This document shows, in pieces, positions 1 to 5,924 of a DNA stretch of 40,697 bases. Positions within the stretch are counted from its first letter, which is position 1; every line of letters begins with the position of its first letter. Made by a program: the position numbers and the translations under genes. The notes below the pieces were generated by a model, which was given only the letters and a program-made list of their open reading frames with translations, made no database searches and had not been told where the DNA came from. Source of the DNA: Calidithermus chliarophilus DSM 9957 (GTDB lineage Bacteria; Deinococcota; Deinococci; Deinococcales; Thermaceae); NCBI RefSeq assembly GCF_000430045.1, contig NZ_KE387023.1, positions 2,465,276-2,505,972 on the forward strand. Reading direction: 5' to 3'.

Positions 1-107
1 CCCTGGCCTACCGCGCCTCCACCCTCCTCTACGCCATGAAGGACCAGCCCACGCCCCCGCCCGACCTGTTCAGCCCGTCTCGAGACGCAGCAGGAAAAAG
101 GCCCTGA
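1..107 (+). CDS. C-terminal end of an unidentified protein (partial)
   Basis: An open frame enters from the left edge (first full codon at base 3) and stops with TGA at 105-107, giving 34 residues that end in a Pro/Arg/Lys-rich tail. An in-frame ATG at 36 is too close to the end to be a convincing gene start. A terminator-like hairpin begins 14 nt after the stop, which supports this being the true end of a transcribed gene. The fragment has no recognisable motif, so I do not assign a function. Confidence 0.5.
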   Translation, partial: LAYRASTLLYAMKDQPTPPPDLFSPSRDAAGKRP

Positions 108-111
108 TCGT

Positions 112-192
112 GTTTCCCACAAACACCCCCCGCGACCGGGGGGTGTTTTACCCCACCTGGCCGGGCTGGCTGGGCGGGGTATTCGTGGGAAC
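112..192 (+). repeat. R2 repeat, copy 1 (portable terminator-like palindrome)
   Basis: This 81-bp unit starts with GTTTCCCAC and ends with GTGGGAAC, so its ends are inverted repeats. The left part contains a perfect 11-bp hairpin followed by T residues; the right part contains a GGGTATTCGTGGG motif. A second copy lies at 35845-35952 in the opposite orientation, with the same ends and the same GGGTGTTTTACCCC core but a different hairpin interior. Both copies lie just downstream of a gene's stop codon. Confidence 0.7.
121..149 (+). terminator. Rho-independent terminator inside R2 copy 1
   Basis: AAACACCCCCC (121-131) pairs perfectly with GGGGGGTGTTT (138-148) across a 6-nt loop, and the 3' arm ends in TTTT. 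It starts 14 nt after the stop of the partial gene at 1-107 and probably ends its transcript. Confidence 0.75.
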
Positions 193-234
193 CGCTTTGT
201 AAAGGGCCTCTCCGGATGCTCCCCGCGCGTCTTA

Positions 235-392
235 TACCGGATTCAAAAAGATAATCATCCGATCCGAAGAGCCCCGGAGGCTATCTTTTTGAATCCTAGA
301 GCACACCCCTCCCTGACGGTCGGCGAAGCAAGCGTATCCCTTCGGTCGGGTTAGTTCGCCGCCATCCGGCGCCGAACTAACCGAATCTGGTA
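235..392 (+). mobile_element. MITE-like element R1, copy 1 (158 bp)
   Basis: The element runs from TACCGGATTC to GAATCTGGTA, imperfect terminal inverted repeats, and is flanked by a 3-bp direct repeat TTA (232-234 and 393-395). Inside are two hairpins: GGATTCAAAAAGATA paired with its complement near the left end, and GGTTAGTTCG paired with CGAACTAACC near the right end. It encodes no protein. Related copies are at 8995-9205, 20471-20666, 35715-35838 and 40382-40507. The right-hand TTA is also the TAA stop codon of the minus-strand lipoprotein gene. This copy is intermediate in length between the long and short classes. Confidence 0.85.
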
Positions 393-887
393 TTACGGCT
401 GGCCGTACGGGAAGATGGGGTCGCAGTTGGTGTCGGTGCTGGGGGCCATGGTGTTCATGGCCTTCACGAAGCCCTTGGTCTGGTCGAAGTTGTAGGCCCG
501 CACCCACACCTGCTTCTCGGTGGGCGTGACCACGATGGCGGGCCGGTTCTGGCCGTTGAGCTCGATCTTGTTGTCCCCGTTGGTGTCGAGGGCGATGAAG
601 CCCACGACCTTCGAGCCCTTGGAGAAGAGGTCGAAGGTCTCGAGCTCGCCCACCTTGTTGTTGGCGTCGGTGCTGGGGTCGCTCACGCCGGGCTCGCTCA
701 CCCAGACCTCGAGCTTAGAGATCAGGCCGCTGGCCTCGAACTGGAAGTCGAGGATGGTGTCGCGGTCGGTGCAGAAGGTGGCCTGGGTCTCGAGCTTGGT
801 AATGGTCGGCGGTACGGCCCGCACTTCGACGATGCCGCAACCGCTAATGAGGGCCGCGAGGGCAGGAATAGCTAAGAGTCTTTTCAT
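393..887 (-). CDS. Putative exported lipoprotein with an EF-hand-like loop
   Basis: This is a 164-residue protein with an N-terminal signal sequence ending in a lipobox (L-I-S-G-C), so it is probably a lipid-anchored surface protein. I chose the ATG at 885-887 because AAGGTG lies 6 nt upstream; a GTG three codons earlier overlaps that ribosome-binding site and is less likely. Near residue 100 is D-T-N-G-D-N-K-I-E-L-N-G, which resembles a calcium-binding EF-hand loop, though a single loop is weak evidence. It follows the HD-domain gene by 35 nt on the same strand, so the two may be co-transcribed. Its TAA stop codon coincides with the target duplication of MITE copy 1. No family is recognised with confidence. 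Confidence 0.7.
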   Translation of the reverse strand: MKRLLAIPALAALISGCGIVEVRAVPPTITKLETQATFCTDRDTILDFQFEASGLISKLEVWVSEPGVSDPSTDANNKVGELETFDLFSKGSKVVGFIALDTNGDNKIELNGQNRPAIVVTPTEKQVWVRAYNFDQTKGFVKAMNTMAPSTDTNCDPIFPYGQP

Positions 888-922
888 GGAATTCACCTTA
901 TCGGGCGCTCATGAACGCGCGG

Positions 923-1606
923 TTAGTACCGGCTAAGTTGCGCAGGCTGCAATTGTTCGAGCCAGCCGATCTCGTGGCGCAGGTTGGCGCGGGCCACCTC
1001 CTCGAGGCCGGCGAAAGCCGGGGTGACGTAGATCTGCGGCCTCGAGAGGAAGGCGTGGAGCACCCGCAAGCGCCCCTCCCGGTACACCTCGGGCGGCACC
1101 CAGGCGTACTCCTGGCGGATGGCCCGGCTGTAGCGCCGGTACACCGCCTCCTCGGCCCCCAGGATGCTCAGGTCGGCGTCGAGCAGCAACCGGGTGGTGG
1201 GGTCGTCGCTGCGGTGGTGCTTGGTGGCGAGCACCATGCCGCTCACCCGGCGGGCGAGTTCCCGGCCCATGGGCTCGAGCGCCCGCGCCGCCAGTGCGGC
1301 GCTCTCCTCCTCGTTGGTGTTGCGCGTGGTGTCGTACACAGCGTCGTGGAACCACACGGCGAGCTCGAGGGCGGCCTTTTCCCGCACGGGGTGGGGCTCG
1401 AGCGCCGCGAAGAGGGCCTCGAGGTGGAAGAGGTTGTGGTAGCTGCGGTGCGGCTCCCCGTAGCGCCGCAGGAGGTCGTCGAGCACGCCGAACTGGACCT
1501 CTTCCGGGGCCTGCAGGCTCCGCATGAGGGCGTTCCAGCGCTGGATCAGGCGTTTACGCCCGCCGGTGCCGAGGGTGAAGAGGGCCACGGGTGCATGGTA
1601 CGGCAA
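923..1606 (-). CDS. HD-domain metal-dependent phosphohydrolase-like protein
   Basis: The 227-residue product looks like the COG4339-type HD-superfamily proteins. Y-H-N-L-F-H supplies early histidines, W-F-H-D-A-V-Y-D carries the HD pair, and L-D-A-D-L-S-I-L-G supplies the later aspartates. Such proteins are predicted metal-dependent phosphohydrolases, but the substrate is unknown. The N-terminus is uncertain: the first ATG at 1606 adds about 20 residues before the region that resembles the family, and starts at a GTG or ATG further in are possible. The lipoprotein gene follows 35 nt downstream. The promoter side faces a heptamer array that begins at 1625. Confidence 0.8.
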   Translation of the reverse strand: MPYHAPVALFTLGTGGRKRLIQRWNALMRSLQAPEEVQFGVLDDLLRRYGEPHRSYHNLFHLEALFAALEPHPVREKAALELAVWFHDAVYDTTRNTNEEESAALAARALEPMGRELARRVSGMVLATKHHRSDDPTTRLLLDADLSILGAEEAVYRRYSRAIRQEYAWVPPEVYREGRLRVLHAFLSRPQIYVTPAFAGLEEVARANLRHEIGWLEQLQPAQLSRY

Positions 1607-1624
1607 GGTGGGGGAGGGGGGGTA

Positions 1625-1758
1625 GCCTATGGCCGGACGCTGATAATGCCGATAGCCGATAGCTGATAGCCGATAGCCAAACGCAAGACGCTAAACGCAA
1701 GACGCCCCTCCCTCCGGCCGGAGGGAGGGGAAGGGGTGGATGGGAAGGCTGACGGCTG
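1625..1758. repeat. Heptamer array A1 with a GC palindrome
   Basis: From 1625 the sequence reads as 7-bp words: GCCTATG, GCCGGAC, GCTGATA, then after 2 nt GCCGATA twice, GCTGATA, GCCGATA, GCCAAAC, GCAAGAC, GCTAAAC and GCAAGAC (to 1703). Next is a 26-bp perfect palindrome at 1705-1730 (CCCCTCCCTCCGG and its complement), a partial R3 unit. Two more words, AAGGCTG and ACGGCTG (1745-1758), end exactly at the valS stop codon at 1759. The array fills the whole space between valS and the HD gene, and no gene is seen in it. Confidence 0.85.
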
Positions 1759-4422
1759 TTAACCCAGCCGCTCCAAGTTGGCCCGGATGCGCTCGAGCTG
1801 GGCCTGGTTCTCGGCCAGGCGTTCGCGCTCGGCTTCGACCACCTCGGGCTTGGCCCGCTCCACGAAGCCGGGGTTGGCGAGCTTGGCCTGGGCCTGGGCC
1901 ACCAGCTTTTCCAGCTCGGCCAGGCGCTTCTTCTGGCGCTCGAGGAAGCTGCTGAGGTCGCCCTCGGGCTGCAGGTAGACGGTGGTGGTGGGGGTGGCCT
2001 GGGCGATGGCCTTGGCGGGGGTGCCCAGCGTGGCGTCGGCCTTGCCCAGGAAGCGGAAGAGGGCCAGGTTCTCCATCACCAGCGCGGCGCCGGGGCCGTC
2101 GAGCTGCACCGCGATCTCCTGCTGGGGCGCGATGCCCAGCTCCGAGCGCAGGTTGCGCGTGGCGGTGATGGTCTCCTGCAACGCCTCGAAGGCGCGTTCG
2201 GCCCCCAAGTCGCGCTCGCCCGCGGTGGGCCAGTCCTGCAGGGCGAGCTGCTTGGGGTCGCCGGTGAGGGCTTCGTAGAGCTCGGAGGTGATGAAGGGCA
2301 TGATGGGGTGAAGCAGCTTGAGCAGCGCGGCGAGGGTGGTCTCGAGGGTCTTCATCGTCGCCTGGTTGCCCTCGCGCAGCGCGGGCTTAGCGGCCTCGAG
2401 ATACCAGTCGCAGAACTCGCTCCACACCAGGTCGTAGATCAGGCGGGCCGCACGGCCCAGGTCGTAGGCTTCGTAGGCCTCGGTGATCTCTGCGATGCCC
2501 CGGTTTAGCCTCGAGGTCATCCAGCGGTCGGCGAGGGTCAGGTCTTCGCGTTTTGCCTCTTGCGTTTGGCGTATCGCGTCCTTGTTCATCAGGACGAAGC
2601 GGGTCGCGTTGTAGAGCTTGTTGGCGAAGTTGCGCCCCTGCTCGTAGCGCCGCTCGTCGTGGCGGATGTCCTGCCCGCCGGTGGCGAGGTAGTCCCAGGC
2701 GAAGCGGCAGGCGTCGGCGCCGTACTTGTCGATGAGCTCGAGGGGGTCGATGCCGTTGCCCTTGCTCTTCGACATCTTCTGGCCCTTGGCGTCGAGGTAG
2801 AGGCCGTGCAGCACGATGGTGTGGAAGGGGGCCCGGCCGGTGAACTGGTAGCCCGACATCTGCATGCGCGCCACCCAGAAGAAGATGATGTCGTAGCCCG
2901 TCACCAGCACGTCGGTGGGGTAGTACTTCTCGAGGTCCGCGGTCCGGTCGGGCCAGCCCAGGGTGCTGAAGGGCCACAAGGCCGAGGAGAACCAGGTGTC
3001 GAACACGTCCTCGTCGCGGCGCAGCTTTAGGTGGGCTAAAGCAGGGTCCTTGTCGCAGTCGAGGTCGGGGTTGGAGGGGTCGGGCACGTAGATGTTGCCC
3101 TCCTCGTCGTACCAGGCGGGGATCTGGTGGCCCCACCACAACTGCCGCCCCACCGCCCAGTCGCGGATGTTCTCCAGCCAGTCGCGGTTCACCTTCTCCC
3201 AGCGCTCGGGCACGAGGCGCATCTCGCCCTTGTCGAGGCCGGCCAGCACCTTCTGGGCCACCGGCTTCATCCGCACGAACCACTGCGTCAGCAGCATCGG
3301 CTCGATGGGCTCCTTGGTGCGCTCGGAGAGGGGGAGCTGCACGGTGTGGGTCTCCACGCCCTTGAGGTAGCCCTCGGCCTCCAGGCGCTCGGCCACCTTG
3401 AGCCGCGCCGCGAAGCGGTCGAGGCCGCGGAACTCCTCGGGCACCAGCTCGCCCGCCAGCTTCGCGTTCAGGTCGATGACGCTGGGCATCTCGAGGCCGT
3501 GCCGCTCGCCGATCTCGAAGTCGGCGGGGTCGTGGGCCGGGGTGATCTTGAGCGCGCCGGTGCCGAACTCGCGCTCCACCGCCTCGTCGGCGATGATCGG
3601 GATGAAGCGGTCGGTGAGGGGGATGCGCACGCGCTTGCCGATCAGGCCCCGGTAGCGCTCGTCCTCGGGGTGCACGGCCACCGCCACGTCGGCGAAGATG
3701 GTCTCGGGGCGCTGGGTGGCGATCCGGATTCCGCCTAGGTTAGCGGCATCGCCGCTATGGCCTACGGCCACCCCCTGCTCGCCGTCTTCGAAGGGGTACT
3801 CGAGCACGTAGAGCTGGCTCTGGCGCTCCTCGCGGTCCACCTCGAGGTCACTGAGCACCGTCTGGGCCACCGGGTCCCAGTTCACGATGCGCTTGCCGCG
3901 GTAGGCCAGGCCCTGGTGGTAGTACTCCACGAAGCTGCGCCGCACCGCGCGGGAGAGGCCTTCGTCCATGGTGAAGCGCTCGCGGCTCCAGTCGCAGCTC
4001 GCCCCGATGCGGCGGAGCTGGTAGAGGATGGTGCCGCCGTTCTTCTCCTTGAAGTCCCACACCCTCTCCAAAAACTTCTCCCGGCCCAGGTCGTGGCGGC
4101 TCTTGCCCTCCTTGGCGAGCTCGCGCTCGACGAGCACCTGTGTGGTGATGCCCGCGTGGTCGGTGCCGGGGAGGTAGAGCGCCTCGTAGCCCTGCATGCG
4201 CTTGAAGCGGACGAGGGTGTCGATGATGGTGTTGTCGAGCGCGTGCCCCAGGTGCAGGTTGCCGGTCACGTTGGGCGGGGGGATCACGATGGTGAAGGGC
4301 CCTTTGCCCTTGCCCGCGTTGAGCTCGGGCCCCAGCGGGTTCCTGGCCCACTCCTCGGCCCAGCGGGGCTCCACGGTCTGGGGGTCGTACGCCTTAGGCA
4401 ATTCCTTGGTGGCTTGACTCAT
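1759..4422 (-). CDS. valS: Valyl-tRNA synthetase
   Basis: This 887-residue class I synthetase charges tRNA-Val. Visible landmarks are P-P-P-N-V-T-G-N and HLGH (57-60), the GTDHAG motif, the editing-domain segment around ATQRPETIFAD, DVFDTWFSSALWP, KMSKS (549-553) and a C-terminal coiled-coil tail. The ATG at 4420-4422 has GGAG upstream and overlaps the NUDIX stop as ATGA, which implies translational coupling. An upstream in-frame extension is an artefact of the overlapping gene. Two stretches look inserted compared with Thermus ValRS as I remember it: about residues 211-232 in the editing domain, and 615-627 before TLADRW. Both are built from sequence otherwise found between genes in this window. 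The cysteine zinc clusters of Thermus ValRS appear absent. Confidence 0.97.
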   Translation of the reverse strand: MSQATKELPKAYDPQTVEPRWAEEWARNPLGPELNAGKGKGPFTIVIPPPNVTGNLHLGHALDNTIIDTLVRFKRMQGYEALYLPGTDHAGITTQVLVERELAKEGKSRHDLGREKFLERVWDFKEKNGGTILYQLRRIGASCDWSRERFTMDEGLSRAVRRSFVEYYHQGLAYRGKRIVNWDPVAQTVLSDLEVDREERQSQLYVLEYPFEDGEQGVAVGHSGDAANLGGIRIATQRPETIFADVAVAVHPEDERYRGLIGKRVRIPLTDRFIPIIADEAVEREFGTGALKITPAHDPADFEIGERHGLEMPSVIDLNAKLAGELVPEEFRGLDRFAARLKVAERLEAEGYLKGVETHTVQLPLSERTKEPIEPMLLTQWFVRMKPVAQKVLAGLDKGEMRLVPERWEKVNRDWLENIRDWAVGRQLWWGHQIPAWYDEEGNIYVPDPSNPDLDCDKDPALAHLKLRRDEDVFDTWFSSALWPFSTLGWPDRTADLEKYYPTDVLVTGYDIIFFWVARMQMSGYQFTGRAPFHTIVLHGLYLDAKGQKMSKSKGNGIDPLELIDKYGADACRFAWDYLATGGQDIRHDERRYEQGRNFANKLYNATRFVLMNKDAIRQTQEAKREDLTLADRWMTSRLNRGIAEITEAYEAYDLGRAARLIYDLVWSEFCDWYLEAAKPALREGNQATMKTLETTLAALLKLLHPIMPFITSELYEALTGDPKQLALQDWPTAGERDLGAERAFEALQETITATRNLRSELGIAPQQEIAVQLDGPGAALVMENLALFRFLGKADATLGTPAKAIAQATPTTTVYLQPEGDLSSFLERQKKRLAELEKLVAQAQAKLANPGFVERAKPEVVEAERERLAENQAQLERIRANLERLG
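2542..2580 (-). repeat. Heptamer block inside the valS coding region
   Basis: Read on the minus strand this segment contains the in-register words GCGATAC, GCCAAAC, GCAAGAG and GCAAAAC, flanked by GAC and GCGAAGAC. These are the same words that form the intergenic arrays. It stays in frame, encoding D-A-I-R-Q-T-Q-E-A-K-R-E-D. An A-class heptamer array translates to the cyclic heptapeptide A-K-R-K-T-Q-N in every frame on this strand, and the valS residues follow that cycle at A, R, T-Q and A-K-R. The surrounding protein (ARFVLMN before, LTLADRW after) is normal ValRS. Confidence 0.7.
3727..3790 (-). repeat. In-frame palindromic insertion in the valS editing domain
   Basis: The minus strand encodes an extra stretch between E-D-G-E and I-R-I-A-T-Q-R-P-E-T. 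Its core has CGGCATCGCCG at 3744-3754 and GGCCTACGGCC at 3759-3769 (plus strand). Both 11-mers recur, in the same order, at 35895-35905 and 35908-35918 inside the intergenic R2 repeat copy 2, separated by 2 instead of 4 nt. AGCGGC and GCCGCT form a tight hairpin around ATC. This looks like a mobile palindromic module tolerated inside a coding region, as known for Rickettsia palindromic elements; that comparison is inference. Confidence 0.65.
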
Positions 4423-5267
4423 AGTCGCTCCTTCAGTCGGGGCAGCAATTCGCCGAGTTCTTCGGCCAGCTCGAGATCTCCGATGGGCACGAAGCGGTGG
4501 CGGTAGACCATGCCGCTGTCCTCCTCGCCGTTGAGGACGCGGTGGTCCCAGGCGTCGGGGGTGTGGGGCGGGGCCTCGAGCCAGAAGAAGTGCTGGCGCT
4601 CCACGCGCCGGGCGCGGGTGTGCTCGAGGGCGGGCCGGTACTCGCGCGTCCCCAGGTAGACCGGGCCCTGCAGCCTCAGGCCCGACTCCTCCCACACCTC
4701 CCGCACGGCGGCCTCGGCGGGGTCCTCGTCCGGCTCGACGCCCCCAGCGACCACCTGCCAGCCGGGCTCCAGGCCGGGGTCGTCGTGCTCGAAGACCAGC
4801 AACTCGCGCTTCCCCCGGGTGACGTAGCACACCACGCGCTCGCGCACCAGCCGGGCGCGGAGCTCGGGCAGGAGGAGGTCTAAGTCCCAGGGGAGGGCGA
4901 GGCCCTCGAGCGGCACGAAACGGTGGTGGTACGTGAAGCCCCGATCCAGCTCCCCGTGGCTCACCACGTGCGACCAGGCGTCGGGGGTGGCGGTGGGGGC
5001 GGCCAGCCAGACGTAGTGGAAAAGGTCGTCGTACGCCTGCCCCCGGAACACGTAGGGACGGCACACCGAGCCCAGCAGGACCGGGTGGCGCAGCTCGAGG
5101 CCCGTCTCCTCCCACGCTTCGCGCACCGCCGCGGCCAGCGGGTCCTCACCGGGCTCGAGCGTGCCCCTGGGCACCTGGGGCATCGGGACGTCGGGCTCCG
5201 CCTCCAGGTGGTCGAACACCAGGATTTCGCGGCCTCGAGTTATGTACACCACCACTTTCTCCGCCAT
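4419..5267 (-). CDS. Tandem NUDIX hydrolase-domain protein
   Basis: The 282-residue protein contains two NUDIX domains, apparently from internal duplication. Each has an intact box of the form G-x5-E-x7-RE-x-W-EE-x-G-L: the first around residues 38-60 (G-T-L-E-P-G-E...), the second around 180-202 (G-G-V-E-P-D-E...). NUDIX enzymes hydrolyse nucleoside diphosphates linked to another group; the substrate cannot be read here. I chose the ATG at 5265-5267 because AAGGAGG stands 7 nt upstream. The stop TGA overlaps the valS start by 4 nt (ATGA), so both genes should be made together under the T-box leader. Linking this protein to valine starvation is inference from that arrangement. Confidence 0.9.
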   Translation of the reverse strand: MAEKVVVYITRGREILVFDHLEAEPDVPMPQVPRGTLEPGEDPLAAAVREAWEETGLELRHPVLLGSVCRPYVFRGQAYDDLFHYVWLAAPTATPDAWSHVVSHGELDRGFTYHHRFVPLEGLALPWDLDLLLPELRARLVRERVVCYVTRGKRELLVFEHDDPGLEPGWQVVAGGVEPDEDPAEAAVREVWEESGLRLQGPVYLGTREYRPALEHTRARRVERQHFFWLEAPPHTPDAWDHRVLNGEEDSGMVYRHRFVPIGDLELAEELGELLPRLKERL

Positions 5268-5285
5268 CCCACGCCTCCTTTCTCC

Positions 5286-5620
5286 ACAACAAAAACGCCC
5301 GCGCAGGCTCTGCTGCACGGACGAGGAAAACCCCGTGGTACCACCGCGCTTCCGATGGAGGCCGAGGGCTTAGGGTCGAGGGTCAAGGGCCTTTCAATTG
5401 TTCGGCTCTAGACGCTGGACTCCGGGCTCTAGACGCTCCAAAGGCACTCGGACGTGCTGTGACGGGCACTCCCGGCAGGCTCTACTGGGCCATGGGCTGT
5501 TCTTCCTGCTGGCTCGCGGGCGACGTTCGGTTTCCTCTCTCCAGACCGCCTTCCAGCCTATGAGCGGTCCTCTCTGGGGAGCGGGGGGAAACCTACTCCT
5601 CCCGGTCGGCGCCTGGCTCG
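5286..5620 (-). promoter_or_regulatory. T-box riboswitch (valine) for the NUDIX-valS operon
   Basis: On the minus strand the leader has a T-box sequence GCGGTGGTACCACGG (core at 5333-5345) followed by an intrinsic terminator, the standard arrangement for sensing uncharged tRNA. In stem I, GGAGTA lies 5' of the helix GGTTTCC/GGAAACC; the 3' strand then reads G-A-A-C-GTC, giving the valine codon GTC (plus 5522-5524) as specifier. The apical part has AGAGAGGACCGC and GGCTGGAAG with matching arms. The glyS leader has the same layout with GGC in the equivalent place. The linker between stem I and the T-box (5357-5391) contains five heptamers. Uncharged tRNA-Val should favour readthrough into both genes. 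Confidence 0.92.
5288..5322 (-). terminator. T-box intrinsic terminator
   Basis: On the minus strand GTCCGTGCAG (plus 5313-5322) pairs with CTGCGCGGGC (plus 5297-5306), including G-U pairs, and is followed by G-TTTTT. It lies directly after the T-box sequence and before the NUDIX ribosome-binding site, as expected for T-box attenuation. Confidence 0.88.
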
Positions 5621-5626
5621 AGTATA
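5621..5626 (-). promoter_or_regulatory. -10 box of the NUDIX-valS operon
   Basis: The minus strand reads TATACT here, just upstream of stem I of the T-box leader. No good -35 at the usual spacing is visible; TCGACA about 20 nt upstream is the nearest candidate. The heptamer array A2 starts shortly beyond it. Confidence 0.5.
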
Positions 5627-5654
5627 CACAAGAGCGCTTGGGGGGTTGTCGAGG

Positions 5655-5923
5655 GTCGATAGCCGATGGCCGAGCGCGGGGCGCGGGTCGTACGTCCTAC
5701 GCCGTACGCCAAACGCCAAACGCAAAACGCAAAACGCAAAACGCCAAACGCAAAACGCAAAACGCTAAACGCAAGACGCAAGACGCAAAACGCAAAACGC
5801 CAAACGCAAGACGCAAGACGCAAAACGCAAAACGCGAGACCCTGGACGCCTTAGCCCTCGGCCCTGGGCCCTCGACAAGCCACGAGTCACACGCCACGGG
5901 TCTTGGCCTTCTGGTGAACGGTC
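5655..5923. repeat. Heptamer array A2, with 19 tandem GCNARAC words
   Basis: The array begins GTCGATA, GCCGATG, GCCGAGC, GCGGGGC, then GTCGTAC, GTCCTAC, GCCGTAC. From 5708 to 5840 there are 19 consecutive heptamers of consensus GC-N-A-R-A-C (mostly GCAAAAC, GCAAGAC, GCCAAAC) with no phase slip. CCCTCGG-type words follow, then ACAAGCC, ACGAGTC, ACACGCC, ACGGGTC and weaker ones to 5923. The stop codon of the regulator gene is at 5925-5927. The repeats leave long open frames on both strands, which are not genes. This and the T-box leader fill the 657-bp gap. Confidence 0.9.
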
Positions 5924-5924
5924 T

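Noticed and set aside
235-392. IS200/IS605-derived element because of the end hairpins
   Set aside because: Those elements lack terminal inverted repeats and target duplications, both of which are present in all five copies here.
4423-5115. N-terminal extension of ValRS in the same open frame
   Set aside because: It lies wholly inside the NUDIX gene in another frame; the ATG at 4422 has a ribosome-binding site and gives normal family length.
5655-5923. CRISPR array
   Set aside because: Units are 7 bp with no unique spacers of 25-40 bp, and there are no cas genes.
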